A DNA stretch of 64,000 nt from Provencibacterium sp. (GCA_022792175.1 JAAWAN010000032.1:1-64000), one strand, 5' to 3'; counted from the first letter of the stretch, positions 26,072 to 34,843 are shown. Notes: a model not told the origin generated them from the sequence alone. Translations and numbers: made by a program.

Positions 26072-26833
26072 TTACTTGTCTTCCCCGTCCGTCTCGTTTT
26101 CCTTCTCGGCCTGCGCCTCGGCGGCCTCTTCGCTCGCAGCGGCGCCCTGCATGCCCTGACGGCCTTCCATAATGGCATCCGCCATCGTCGAGGAAATGAG
26201 CTTTACGGCGCGGATAGCGTCGTCGTTTCCGGGGATGACATAATCGATCTCATCCGGGTCGCAGTTGGTATCCACAATGGCGACAATCGGAATGCCCAGA
26301 TTCTTCGCCTCGGCAACCGCGATGCGCTCCTTGCGCGGATCAACGATAAACAGTGCGGCGGGAAGCTTATTCATGTGCTTGATGCCGCCCATAAACTTTT
26401 CGAGCTTCTCAATCTCCAGATTGAGCTTGATGACCTCTTTCTTGGGCAGACGGTCAAAGGTGCCGTCCTCCTCCATCTTGCGCAGCTGGGCAAGACGGTC
26501 GATGCGCCGGCGGATGGTCTTGAAGTTGGTCAGCATGCCGCCCAGCCAGCGGGCGTTGACATAGTGGGCGCCTGCGCGCTCCGCTTCCTCGCGGATGGAA
26601 TCGCCCGCCTGCTTCTTGGTGCCGACGAAGAGCACCTCGCCGCCCTCGCTCGAGATATCGCGTATGAACATATACGCTTCCTCCAGCTTTTTAACGGTCT
26701 TCTGCAGGTCGATGATGTAAATCCCGTTGCGCTCGGTAAAAATATACCGCGCCATTTTGGGGTTCCACCTGCGGGTCTGGTGGCCGAAATGAACGCCGGC
26801 CTCCAGAAGCTGCTTCATAGATACTACTGCCAT
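26072..26833 (-). CDS. rpsB: 30S ribosomal protein S2
   Basis: A 253-residue S2 protein: [40 protein letters not shown], the central coiled-coil insertion, and the signature [20 protein letters not shown] followed by PGNDDAIRA. The C-terminus is an acidic, disordered tail. It starts the rpsB-tsf operon, 120 bases downstream of a strong promoter. The leader between is a possible site for S2 autoregulation. Confidence 0.98.
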   Translation of the reverse strand: MAVVSMKQLLEAGVHFGHQTRRWNPKMARYIFTERNGIYIIDLQKTVKKLEEAYMFIRDISSEGGEVLFVGTKKQAGDSIREEAERAGAHYVNARWLGGMLTNFKTIRRRIDRLAQLRKMEEDGTFDRLPKKEVIKLNLEIEKLEKFMGGIKHMNKLPAALFIVDPRKERIAVAEAKNLGIPIVAIVDTNCDPDEIDYVIPGNDDAIRAVKLISSTMADAIMEGRQGMQGAAASEEAAEAQAEKENETDGEDK

Positions 26834-26952
26834 TTCTAAAAATTCCTCCTTCAGGTTTTAACCTCCGCCCTGCCTTTCGCCCGCGCGTTCATCCTCCCCA
26901 AAGGGATGGACAACCTGCATTCACGCGAAACAGAGCGTGCGTTTTCCGGAAT

Positions 26953-26981
26953 ATTATAGCATGTGCCCTCTCAAAATACAA
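26953..26981 (-). promoter_or_regulatory. rpsB promoter
   Basis: On the minus strand, TTGTAT (26976-26981), 17 bases, then TATAAT (26953-26958) with a TG-type extended -10 (TGC before the box). It gives a leader of about 110 bases before rpsB. Confidence 0.7.
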
Positions 26982-27100
26982 GAGCTGAAATGGGGATTTT
27001 TTTCACTTTTTTCCGCTTTCCCAGCCAGTTCCTGCCGGTTCTCTCCTGAAGATGCGCAGCGCAGGCCCCAGCAGAGGGTGGCGGACGAATAAGCCATCCC

Positions 27101-27886
27101 CTATTTTGAAAGCGGATACTGCATCACGATATTTTCAAAGCAGCGCCGAAAGCCCATCTGCTCATACAGCGAAGATGAGCCGGGCGAGGCGCTGAGCGTG
27201 ACCACTCCGGGCCCGTTTTCGAAAAGCTCCTCCAGCGCTGCCGAGCATACCCCCCCAGCGGCTCCCTGCCGCCGGTATTCCGGCAGGGTAGAAACAAATT
27301 CCAGCGAAGCTTCCTCCTCTGTTTGAATGGTAGCCGCCGTGGAAACCGAAACGCCGTTTACTGTCCCCAGATAGACCCTGAGGTGCTCCCTTTGCACCCA
27401 GATGTAGTAATGCTGCGCATTGATCATTTCTCAGCCATGCAGCGCCCTGTTGACGATTTTTACCCAGCTGTCAAAGTCTTCTGCCGAGCGCACCCGTCGG
27501 TAGTCCACCGTGCTACGGCGAGGGCAGGGATGAAAATCTTCTTTATAAAGCAGCATGGCATGCTCCCGGCAGAAAGATTTTTAAACCCGTTTTGCTCCAG
27601 CAGGGAGATGGTTTCCTGCAGGGGTGTATCCGGCGTAACCAGCCATCGCGGCGGTATCTCCCCCCGAGCGCATTCCCTCTATGAGCGCGCCGAGCGTCTC
27701 GCCGTCCGCCAGTTTTTCCAGCCTTGGGGAAAAGGCAATCATCGGCCCGTTTTTTCCCTCTGCAGGCATTATCCATTGAAGCCCGGGCTGCTCGTGAACG
27801 GCAACCACCCCGGACAGAGCAAGGCTTCGATAATACCGGTAATAGTTTCGGATGATGATATCCGCTTCTCTTTTGGGGGTATCCAT
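27101..27886 (-). pseudogene. GNAT-type acetyltransferase, broken by frameshifts and a stop
   Basis: Three reading frames together give one continuous GNAT-like protein of about 260 residues. First segment 27886 to about 27645 (IIIRNYYRYYRSLALSGVVA...EGMRSGGD). Second, shifted: WLVTPDTPLQETISLLEQNG then FKNLSAG. Third, shifted again: MLLYKEDFHPCPRR...DSWVKIVNRALHG, which meets TGA where the family has Trp and continues EMINAQHYYIWVQ into the GNAT core (LEFVSTLPEYRRQGAAGGV, LYEQMGFRR). At least two frameshifts and one nonsense change are present. The last 108 codons stay open and could in principle be translated from ATG 27427, but without an intact protein. Confidence 0.8.
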
Positions 27887-27908
27887 CTTTCCAATCTCCG
27901 CTTTATAG

Positions 27909-27952
27909 AAAAAGCCCGCGGCAGGAACGCCGTTCTCTGGGGCCGGCTTTCT
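27909..27952 (-). terminator. Probable terminator after trmB
   Basis: On the minus strand AAAGCC pairs with GGCTTT around a long interior with further G/C pairing, and a T-run follows. It lies just after the trmB stop at 27958. The stem is imperfect. Confidence 0.5.
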
Positions 27953-27957
27953 TTATC

Positions 27958-28674
27958 TTATTCGGAAAAATCGCCGGCCCCCGGGGACTCCTCCTGCCGC
28001 TGCACTGGCAGAGGACCCAGCCGGGCGCGCAGAAATTTAATCGGTATCCCCTCTTCGGAAAACATCCGCTCATGCTCGGTTTCAATGTTTTCCGGCAGCC
28101 CGGCGGCATGCAGGTCGCGGATAACCTCCTCCACTACAAAGCCCGCCTGCGGGAGATAGTGGCAGAGGGTATCATGAAAGAGCCCCTCGTCATCCGTTTT
28201 AAAGAAAAGCTCGGCATCCGGGGCCAGAAAGCTGCGGTAACAGAGCAGCTGGCTGACATAGGTAAGCCGGTGCTTGCGGTGACGGGGCTTCGGCCAGGGG
28301 TTGCAGAAGTTGATATACAGCCGCTTTACCTCATCCTGCGGCGCGAGGATGCGATCGATACACTCCACCTCGAAATTCGTAAGCCGGATATTGTCCGGCT
28401 CCCTCTTCTCCTGCAGACAGACGCGCTCTACTGCCCGCTTTGCCAGTCCCAACATGTTGTCAATCTTATCTACCGCCAGATAGTTAACTTCCGGATGCAG
28501 GAGCGCCAGCCGGCTGATAAAGCCCCCCTTGCCGCAGCCGAGCTCAAGGTGCAGCGGTTGCTCCCGGCGGGCAAACTGCTCCCGCCATTTCCCGCGGCAG
28601 CAAAGCGGCTCATCCACCACAAAGCAGGCCTCCCGCAGTTCAGAGGCCGCCCATTTTTTACGGCGCATCCGCAT
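27958..28674 (-). CDS. trmB: tRNA (guanine-46-N7)-methyltransferase
   Basis: A 238-residue SAM-dependent enzyme that methylates G46 in the tRNA variable loop. SAM-binding LELGCGKGGFI, NYLAVDKIDN, the family signature region YINFCNPWPKPRHRKHRLT and a late ENIETEHERMF segment match TrmB; the usual FPDPWPK is FCNPWPK here. The start at 28674 lies inside the end of the Cys-rich gene upstream (17-base overlap), so translation is probably coupled to the feo genes. A GGGGGG stretch serves as ribosome site. Confidence 0.93.
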   Translation of the reverse strand: MRMRRKKWAASELREACFVVDEPLCCRGKWREQFARREQPLHLELGCGKGGFISRLALLHPEVNYLAVDKIDNMLGLAKRAVERVCLQEKREPDNIRLTNFEVECIDRILAPQDEVKRLYINFCNPWPKPRHRKHRLTYVSQLLCYRSFLAPDAELFFKTDDEGLFHDTLCHYLPQAGFVVEEVIRDLHAAGLPENIETEHERMFSEEGIPIKFLRARLGPLPVQRQEESPGAGDFSE

Positions 28675-28837
28675 GCCGGTTTCCCCCCTTCCCCATCGGG
28701 CAGGAGGAACACTGCCCGCCGCAGCCGCTGCAGCCGCCGCAGCCGCCGCAGCCGCCGCGATAGTGGTATAAAAACCGCAGCGCCAGCAGCGCCGGCAGCA
28801 GCACCAGTGCCAGTATCAGATAATCCAAAAGCTGCAT
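28658..28837 (-). CDS. FeoB-associated Cys-rich membrane protein
   Basis: A 59-residue protein: one N-terminal membrane helix (LLDYLILALVLLPALLALRF) followed by a cysteine/glycine cluster with spacing CGGCGGCSGCGGQCSSC. This is the layout of small FeoB-associated Cys-rich proteins, which follow feoB in many Firmicutes. The start has a GGGAGG site 4 bases upstream of ATG and lies 57 bases after feoB. The cysteines could bind iron or an Fe-S cluster during ferrous uptake (inferred). The end overlaps trmB. Confidence 0.85.
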   Translation of the reverse strand: MQLLDYLILALVLLPALLALRFLYHYRGGCGGCGGCSGCGGQCSSCPMGKGGNRHADAP

Positions 28838-28894
28838 AAAACCTCCCTGCGCCGCCAGGGCGCATCGCCTTTTTGAGAATAGTCTGCCGCCCTT

Positions 28895-30910
28895 TCAGTG
28901 AAGCAGCAGGCTGCCGACTGCATAAACCGCCGTTCCCGCCAGCCAGGCTATCCCAGTCTGGCAGGCGGCAACAATCAGCGCATAGCGCGCTCCGCCCATC
29001 TCCCGCTTTACGGCGCTGATGGCCGCCACACAGGGGGTATACAGCAGCGTAAACACCAGAAAGGCGGCGGCAGCGGCCGGGGAAAAGATGGCCGCCAGTG
29101 CCGCCGGCAGGCTGGCCGTATTCGCCCCGGTCAGAACGGCCAGCGTACTGACGACCGCCTCCTTGGCGGTAAAGCCGGTGATAAGGGCGGTGGAGGCGCG
29201 CCAGTCTGCAAAACCGAGCGGCAGGAAGAGGGGCGCTATCAGCCGCCCGACACCGGCCAGCATGCTTTCGGCCGAATCGGCCACTACATTCAGGCGGGTA
29301 TCAAAGGTCTGCAAAAACCAGATAATGATAGTCGCCACAAAGATGATGGTAAACGCGCGCGTTAAAAAATCCTTCGCCTTGTCCCACATCAGCAGCCAGA
29401 CGCTTTTTGCACTCGGCAGCCGGTAGTTGGGCAGCTCCATGACAAAGGGGACCGGCCGGCCGCGGAAAAGGGTGTTCTTTAAAATCAGCCCGGAAAGGAC
29501 CCCCAGCGCCATGCCGCCCACATAGAGCAGAATCATCACCAGCGCGGGATGGGAAGGGAAAAAGGCGGTGGTAAACATCCCATAAATCGGAAGCTTCGCG
29601 CTGCAGGACATGAAGGGGGTAAGCAGAATGGTCATCTTGCGATCGCGCTCGCTCGAGAGGGTGCGCGTTGCCATAATCGCCGGCACCGAGCATCCGAAGC
29701 CGATCAGCATCGGCACAAAGCTGCGCCCGGAGAGGCCGATTTTGCGCAGCAGCTTATCCATCACAAACGCCACCCGCGCCATATAGCCGCTGTCCTCGAG
29801 AATCGAGAGGAAGAAGAAGAGGACTACAATGGTCGGCAAAAAGGAGAGAACGCTCCCTACTCCGGCAAACACCCCGTCAATCACCAGCGAGTGGACGACG
29901 GGGTTGAGTCCGTAGCGGGTCAGCGCGGCATCCACTGTGCCGGTCAGCGCATCGATTCCCATCGAAAGAAGGCTGCTGAGCGCCGCCCCGAAAACACCGA
30001 AGGTCAGCCAGAAGACCAGCAGCATAATCAGCAGGAAAATCGGGATGGCCAGATAGCGGTGGGTGAGTATCTCATCCATCTTTACCGATCGCAGGTATTC
30101 CCTGCTCTCCCCGCATTTGACGACAAAATCGGCGCAGAGCCGCTCGATAAAGCTGTAGCGCATATCGGCGAGCGCCGCCTCCCGGTCGGTATCCAGCTCG
30201 GCCTCCATTTCGGCGACGCTGTGCTCCACCATCTCCAGCTCATTTTCATTGACGCCCAGCCGCCGGGCCATCGGCTCATCGCCCTCAAGCAGCTTGGTTG
30301 CCGCAAACCGGGCGGATACCCCCGCCCGCTCGGCATGATCCTCCACCAGGTGGGTGACCGCATGCAGCGCCCGATGCACCGCTCCCGAGCAGAAATCCTG
30401 CCGCTCGGGAAGCTGCCTTTTGGCGGCAACGGCCAGCGCCGTTTCCACCAGCTCCTCTATGCCCTCATTTTTGCTCGCAGAAATCGGCACCACCGGCACG
30501 CCCAGCTCCTGCGCCATCTGCCGGATTTTAATCGTTCCGCCGTTGTTTCTTACCTCGTCCATCATATTGAGCGCAATCACCATCGGCAGCCGCAGAACGA
30601 TAAGCTGCAGCGTCAGATACAGATTGCGCTCGATGTTGGTGGCATCGAGAATGTTGATGATTCCATCCGGGTGGGCATCTATCAGAAAGTCGCGCGTTAC
30701 AATCTCTTCATTGGTATAGGGGGAGAGCGAATAGATGCCCGGCAGGTCCACCACCGTTACATCCTTGTGGCCGCGGATAAGCCCATCCTTTCGCTCCACT
30801 GTTACACCGGGAAAATTTCCGACATGCTGGTTGGATCCGGTCAGCTGATTAAAGAGGGTCGTTTTTCCGCAATTCTGGTTGCCCGCAAGCGCCAAAATCA
30901 TAAGAACCAT
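28895..30910 (-). CDS. feoB: Ferrous iron transporter FeoB
   Basis: A 671-residue iron transporter. Cytosolic G domain: GNQNCGKTTLFNQLTG (G1), FPGVTVER (G2), DLPGIYSLSPYT (G3), NMMDE (G4) and ISASKNEG (G5); then the helical GDI-like domain and two Gate regions with ILEDSGYMARVAFVMDKLLR and GFGCSVPAIMATR, plus about ten membrane helices. The start is ATG 30910 (GGAG 6 bases away); ATG 30901 is equally possible. It follows feoA by 48 bases. It imports Fe2+ under anoxic conditions. Confidence 0.96.
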   Translation of the reverse strand: MVLMILALAGNQNCGKTTLFNQLTGSNQHVGNFPGVTVERKDGLIRGHKDVTVVDLPGIYSLSPYTNEEIVTRDFLIDAHPDGIINILDATNIERNLYLTLQLIVLRLPMVIALNMMDEVRNNGGTIKIRQMAQELGVPVVPISASKNEGIEELVETALAVAAKRQLPERQDFCSGAVHRALHAVTHLVEDHAERAGVSARFAATKLLEGDEPMARRLGVNENELEMVEHSVAEMEAELDTDREAALADMRYSFIERLCADFVVKCGESREYLRSVKMDEILTHRYLAIPIFLLIMLLVFWLTFGVFGAALSSLLSMGIDALTGTVDAALTRYGLNPVVHSLVIDGVFAGVGSVLSFLPTIVVLFFFLSILEDSGYMARVAFVMDKLLRKIGLSGRSFVPMLIGFGCSVPAIMATRTLSSERDRKMTILLTPFMSCSAKLPIYGMFTTAFFPSHPALVMILLYVGGMALGVLSGLILKNTLFRGRPVPFVMELPNYRLPSAKSVWLLMWDKAKDFLTRAFTIIFVATIIIWFLQTFDTRLNVVADSAESMLAGVGRLIAPLFLPLGFADWRASTALITGFTAKEAVVSTLAVLTGANTASLPAALAAIFSPAAAAAFLVFTLLYTPCVAAISAVKREMGGARYALIVAACQTGIAWLAGTAVYAVGSLLLH

Positions 30911-30958
30911 TCCTTTCTCCGATTTTGCACCGGTCCGGCCTTTTCCCAAAGAAAAGCC

Positions 30959-31198
30959 CTATGCTTCCTCTGTCAGCGGCTCCACCTCAATCTGTCCGGC
31001 ATCCTCCAGCCGAAGGGTCAGCTCATATCCGCGCAGGTAAATTTCAATGGGGTCCCCCATCGGCGCAACCTTGCGCACCATCACCCGGGTGTGCGGCGTC
31101 AGCCCCATATCCAGCAGCCGCCTGCGCAGCGCCCCCTGCCCGTTTACCCTCTGAATCACCGATTTTTTACCGATCGGCAGCCGGTCCAGCGTCACCAT
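30959..31198 (-). CDS. feoA: Ferrous iron transport protein FeoA
   Basis: A 79-residue SH3-like protein: VTLDRLPIGKKSVIQRVNGQ, LRRRLLDMGLTPHTRV, GDPIEIYLRGYELTLR and a glutamate-rich end. It interacts with and supports FeoB. The start at 31198 is preceded by GGGAG; the longer frame upstream is not used. It is first in feoA-feoB-Cys-rich-trmB. Confidence 0.93.
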   Translation of the reverse strand: MVTLDRLPIGKKSVIQRVNGQGALRRRLLDMGLTPHTRVMVRKVAPMGDPIEIYLRGYELTLRLEDAGQIEVEPLTEEA

Positions 31199-31495
31199 AG
31201 CAAGGAATTCTCCCTTTCCGCAAAAGCTTTGTCCACTTTTAACCTTTAGAAAGGCGGGCAAATGTTAGCCCAGGCTAATTATTAGAGCAAAAGAAACGCC
31301 GACTGCTTTCGCACGCCGACGAAAGGCATCCTCCTGCCCTTTTTCATCCCTATTATACGCGCTTTGCTACCCTTCGTCAACGGGTAAGCGCAAAATCCCG
31401 AAATCCTGTTTTTTCTGCCAAAAGCGCGGACCGGTCCGACAGATTTTTTGAAAAAAAGAGTCCGCCTCTCTTTGGCCGATTTTCTTTGCTTGTTT

Positions 31496-31541
31496 ATTAT
31501 AAACTTATATGAATAATAAATATTTATTAATAATAAATTCA
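31496..31541 (-). promoter_or_regulatory. feo promoter with overlapping palindromic operator
   Basis: A TATAAT lies on the minus strand at 31496-31501. Just upstream, 31510-31541 is an AT-only dyad: it begins TGAAT and ends ATTCA, with a perfect 16-bp palindrome (TAATAAATATTTATTA) at 31514-31529. The dyad covers the expected -35 region. A metal-dependent repressor (Fur or DtxR/IdeR type) would fit, but no protein is shown to bind. The remaining gap from 31199 to 31638 holds no gene. Confidence 0.5.
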
Positions 31542-31638
31542 CACATTCCTTCTTTGGATGGATTATACTGAATAGGAAGAAAGATAGCTGGATTTTCCGG
31601 TACTTTTAAATGGTTCTCAGAGAAAGGAAGAATGAAAA

Positions 31639-31968
31639 ATGGGCGGCAAGCTGGAAAAAATTCGTCACTGTGGGGAAAAAGGAAAGTGGGAGAAGCTGGA
31701 AAGCTTCACCAAATCGAGTGATGCCGAAATTCGTGCGGCGGCCTATGAGGCGCTGGGAAACATTCCAAAGGATGAGAGCAACAACATCCTGATTGCCGGC
31801 ATTGCCGATCCGCAGCCCAGCGTACGTCTGGCCGTAGCCAAGGCGCTCGCCAGGGTGGGGACCGACCACAATGAGGAGCAGATCAAGCATCAGCTGGCGG
31901 CCGAAACAGATGCCGGGGTTCAGGCTGCCCTGCGGGAGGCGATGATTGCCGTCCGCGGAAAGAGATAA
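31639..31968 (+). CDS. HEAT-repeat small protein
   Basis: A 109-residue all-helical protein with about two HEAT repeats: SSDAEIRAAAYEALGNIPKD and DPQPSVRLAVAKALARVGTD, the first preceded by an N-terminal helix pair. Such proteins act as docking modules; no partner is evident. The start follows AGAAAGGAAG. It is monocistronic and ends at a strong terminator. Confidence 0.8.
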   Translation: MGGKLEKIRHCGEKGKWEKLESFTKSSDAEIRAAAYEALGNIPKDESNNILIAGIADPQPSVRLAVAKALARVGTDHNEEQIKHQLAAETDAGVQAALREAMIAVRGKR

Positions 31969-32001
31969 CCCCCATCAGCAAGCTTTCTCCTCTCCCTTCA
32001 G

Positions 32002-32041
32002 GCGCCGCCGCAGCCGAAAAAGGTTCTGCGGCGGCGCTTTT
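32002..32041 (+). terminator. Terminator of HEAT-protein gene
   Basis: A perfect 12-bp GC stem (GCGCCGCCGCAG with its complement) with a 12-base loop followed by TTTTATTTTC. Confidence 0.85.
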
Positions 32042-32109
32042 ATTTTCTCCTTTTCTCAAACACCGCATGTTTTTTTATCAAATAAGCGTAAGGTTTTCCT
32101 TTTGCAGAC

Positions 32110-32347
32110 ATTTATGCTAAAATAGAGAAAATAAGCTTCGGGGAGGAATTGACTGATGCTGGATCCCATCACAACGGTTGCGTAAGCAGAGCTGCCGCAA
32201 CGACCGGGCAAACCCAACCAGCTGCTGCAGAAAGGCGCTTTCTGCCAGGCAGCCCGCCGGCTCCAAAGGAGCAGGGCACATCATCGAATGTTGCGCATAT
32301 AGCCTCTGCTGTTCCTGATTACAACAACCTGTTTGAAGGAGCGCAAC
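32110..32347 (+). promoter_or_regulatory. Promoter and long structured leader of CD3324-type gene
   Basis: An extended -10 (TGC-TAAAAT, near 32115-32123) precedes a leader of about 210 bases with no supported gene. The leader contains GGTTGCG pairing with CGCAAC (about 32170-32200) and a perfect GCAGAAAG/CTTTCTGC hairpin (about 32229-32248). It may hold a regulatory RNA or a decayed reading frame; no known riboswitch pattern was recognised. Confidence 0.35.
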
Positions 32348-32629
32348 ATGAGCTACAAAAAAGCGGCGCATCTCCTGCCGCCGGAGCTGCTGGAAAAGAT
32401 ACAGGAATATGTGGATGGCGAATATCTCTACATTCCCCGGATTTCCAGCCGGAAAAAGGAGTGGGGGACCTCTACCTCTACCCGACGGGAGCTGCAGGAG
32501 AGAAATGCCCATATTTATGCGGACTATCTCAGGGGAATCCCGACAGAAGGTCTGGCCGAAAAATATTTCCTGTCGCCCAAAAGCATTCAGCGGATTATCG
32601 GACGCCAGAAAAAAGAAAACAAAGAATAA
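32348..32629 (+). CDS. CD3324-family helix-turn-helix protein
   Basis: A 93-residue protein: YKKAAHLLPPELLEKIQEYV, DGEYLYIPR, then a basic helix-turn-helix (RNAHIYADYLRGIPTEGLAE, KYFLSPKSIQRII). It matches the CD3324 family, related to the Mor activator fold. ATG 32348 is chosen because GAAGGAG lies 6 bases before it; five codons upstream there is only a weak start. A DNA-binding role is inferred. It is followed at once by a terminator whose stem overlaps the stop codon. Confidence 0.8.
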   Translation: MSYKKAAHLLPPELLEKIQEYVDGEYLYIPRISSRKKEWGTSTSTRRELQERNAHIYADYLRGIPTEGLAEKYFLSPKSIQRIIGRQKKENKE

Positions 32630-32678
32630 GGCGCGGTCCGAAGCAAGAGTATTGCTGCGGACCGCGCCTTATTCTTTT
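32625..32678. terminator. Terminator after CD3324-type gene
   Basis: A 16-bp perfect stem (AATAAGGCGCGGTCCG with its complement at 32658-32673) followed by CTTTTC. The left arm includes the stop codon of the gene. Confidence 0.8.
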
Positions 32679-32800
32679 CTCCTAAAAATCTATTCGGTTG
32701 GGGTCCCGCCGGCGCCATGCTACAATGAAAAGGCAGCGTCCCCCCCCTTCCCGGTGGAACAGCTCCCTGCGCTGCAAAAACAAACTGGAGAATACAAAGG

Positions 32801-33427
32801 ATGAAAAAAATTATCTGGCAGCTGCAGCCTCTCTCTTTGCCTGCAGCAGAGCGCGCCTGCAAAAAATGCGGACAGAAAACCTCCTTTCTCTGCTCCGGCC
32901 AGTTCCGGATAAACGCGCAGAAAAAGCAGCTGGATATCTGGCTTATCTACCGATGCGCCCGCTGCGATACCACCTGGAACTCCGCCATTTTTTCGCGGGT
33001 AACGCCGCAGTCACTCCCCAACGGGCTGCTGGAAGGGTTTTTTGGCAACGATCCCGCCCTCGCCTGGCGGTATGCCGCCGATGCCGCGCTGCTGCAGAAA
33101 AACGGCGCGCAGTTTCTCCTGCCCGAGTTTACCGTAGAGGGAGAAGCCTTTTCCCTGACACAGGAGGTGGAGCTGGAAATAAAATCCGCCTTTCCTCTCC
33201 CGGTTAAGGTTTCTGCCCTCGTCCGGCAGAAGCTCTCCCTCTCGCAGAAGCTTTTTTCAGAGCTGGCCGATTCCGGGAGGCTGACAAGTATTCCCTCGCA
33301 GCAGCTGAACAAATGTAAGCTGCAAAGCGGCATCCGGCTGATTTTTTCTCCCAATTCGGCTTCTCCGGACAGTTCTCCCGCTTTGCAGGAGGATGCTATT
33401 CCTCCGGCTTATTCTATAAATCCATAA
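32801..33427 (+). CDS. DUF1062 protein
   Basis: A 208-residue protein with an N-terminal zinc-ribbon-like pair (CKKCG about residue 20 and YRCARCDTTWN about 50) and the DUF1062 body with RRxxL-type helices, FRINAQKKQLDIWLIYRCA. The start has GGAG 9 bases upstream. The C-terminus (after about residue 180) is low-complexity Ser/Pro. Function of the family is unknown; metal binding is inferred. Confidence 0.75.
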   Translation: MKKIIWQLQPLSLPAAERACKKCGQKTSFLCSGQFRINAQKKQLDIWLIYRCARCDTTWNSAIFSRVTPQSLPNGLLEGFFGNDPALAWRYAADAALLQKNGAQFLLPEFTVEGEAFSLTQEVELEIKSAFPLPVKVSALVRQKLSLSQKLFSELADSGRLTSIPSQQLNKCKLQSGIRLIFSPNSASPDSSPALQEDAIPPAYSINP

Positions 33428-33600
33428 ACCGTCAGGCGGCCGAAGCTGCCAAAAATCCCTCTTCGGTATGATGGAGAGCGGCCGGTAAAACCGTAGAGAA
33501 TAGCGAAAAAATGTTTTCAGGAAACGGCGTGGCTTCGCTCACACCGTTTCTCCTTTTTCCCGTTCATCCGCCGGGATAAATCCCGGTCTGCCTGCCCTGC

Positions 33601-34060
33601 GGCACAGATGATATTACGCAGGTGCAGAACCTCGTCTCCCAATTCGTGCGGGGAATGATCCGCACCACCCTGCTGACATTCGGCAGTATGTACTGTATAT
33701 TTCGTCTGCATGCCAGGTTTGGACTGATTGTGCTGTGCGCATTTCCGTTTCTGGTGGGTACGCTTGCGCTCTGCCTGGCAAAAGCAAACCCGCTGTTTTC
33801 CAGATTGCAGGCGCAGCTGGACGCTATTAACGCCATTATGCAGGAGGATGTGTCCGGTATACGCACCATCAAGGCCTGTGTGCGTGAAGCCTATAAGAAG
33901 GTGCGCTTTGGGAAAGCAAACGATGAGCTAATTAAAACGCAGCTCAAAACACTGGTGATCTTTGCCTTCATGAACCCGGTGGCCAACGCGCCGATGTATG
34001 TGGTCGTTGCGCTCATTCTGCCGGTCGGCTCCTTTGAATCGGGTGGCTTTGGGGCGACAC
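33601..34060 (+). pseudogene. ABC exporter membrane-domain fragment
   Basis: An open stretch of about 150 codons reads as the middle of an MsbA/LmrA-type exporter membrane domain: DDITQVQNLVSQFVRGMIRT, FRLHARFGLIVLCAFPFLVG, INAIMQEDVSGIRTIKACVR and EAYKKVRFGKANDELIKTQL. An in-frame stop precedes it at 33577, there is no start with a ribosome site, and the sequence leaves the family after about 34030, with no ATPase domain. It is an isolated internal fragment left by deletion. Confidence 0.75.
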
Positions 34061-34099
34061 CGGGCAATACAAAAATGACAGAAAATCCTCCGGATGCTG

Positions 34100-34217
34100 A
34101 ACGGAAGAAAGCTATCATCCGCCAAAGGGCCGCCTGCCAATTCCCGGAGCGGACATATCAAAAACGGCGCCCCTGCCAAAGCAGCTCTGCCACCACCTGC
34201 GCTGCTCTCTTCTCCAT
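34100..34217 (-). pseudogene. Possible Nudix hydrolase 5' remnant
   Basis: From ATG 34217 the minus strand reads EKRAAQVVAELLWQGRRF and then stops; in another frame it continues FLICPL. Together these resemble the first strand of MutT/Nudix proteins (VVAAxIWxxxRFLIC). The Nudix box itself is absent, replaced by the exporter fragment on the other strand. The match is short, so this is tentative. Confidence 0.3.
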
Positions 34218-34372
34218 ATTATTCGTCTCCCAGCGCAATTTGCTTTTCGCTCCCGCTTATGCTATTTTATTGAATAAGCTCCCCCGCGGAAAGTGCCCGG
34301 CAGGAAACACAGAGGAAAGGCAAGAGGCCGCTCCCTGCGGGAAGATGCCAATTTGAATCGGGAGGTCTGCTG

Positions 34373-34840
34373 ATGAAGCGCATAGTCATCCTCTCCGATA
34401 CTCACGGCCTGCTGCGGCCGCAGGTGCTGGGATATCTGTCCCGGGCAGATATCATCATCCACGGCGGCGATATCAACACCCAGTCCATTGTAGATAAGCT
34501 GCAGGAGTATGCCCCGCTTTATATCGTCCGGGGAAACAACGATAAGGAGTGGGCAGAGAAATTGCCGCAGAGGCTCACCTTTGCCGCCGGGGGCGTCCGC
34601 TTCTTTCTGGTCCATAACCGAAAGGAAGTCCCTGTAGATTTATCCGGCGTGGATGTCGTGATTTACGGCCACTCCCATCAATACGCCTGTGAGAAACGTA
34701 ACGGCGTTTTGTGGCTGAATCCCGGCAGCTGCGGACGGCGGCGCTTTGAGCAGGAAATTACCCTGGCCGTTATGAGTGTGGATAATGGAAATATCCAGGT
34801 AAAAAAAGTGGTGATTCCCCAGGAAGAAAGGAAGGGCTGA
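34373..34840 (+). CDS. YfcE/MJ0936-type metallophosphoesterase
   Basis: A 155-residue calcineurin-like phosphoesterase with all metal motifs: ILSDTHG, IIHGGDI, VRGNNDKE, FLVHN and IYGHSH, then LNPGSCGRRR. Relatives hydrolyse phosphodiesters in vitro; the physiological substrate is unknown. The start follows GGGAGG. The next gene, yaaA, begins 4 bases after the stop, so the two form an operon. Confidence 0.92.
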   Translation: MKRIVILSDTHGLLRPQVLGYLSRADIIIHGGDINTQSIVDKLQEYAPLYIVRGNNDKEWAEKLPQRLTFAAGGVRFFLVHNRKEVPVDLSGVDVVIYGHSHQYACEKRNGVLWLNPGSCGRRRFEQEITLAVMSVDNGNIQVKKVVIPQEERKG

Positions 34841-34843
34841 CCG

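Noticed and set aside
27430..27440. Possible selenocysteine or recoded TGA in the acetyltransferase
   Set aside because: The position is Trp in relatives and two frameshifts lie upstream, so ordinary decay explains it.
28690..28760. GCC/GCA triplet repeat read as a CRISPR-like or microsatellite repeat
   Set aside because: It is the coding sequence for the CGG-CGG cysteine/glycine cluster of the FeoB-associated protein.
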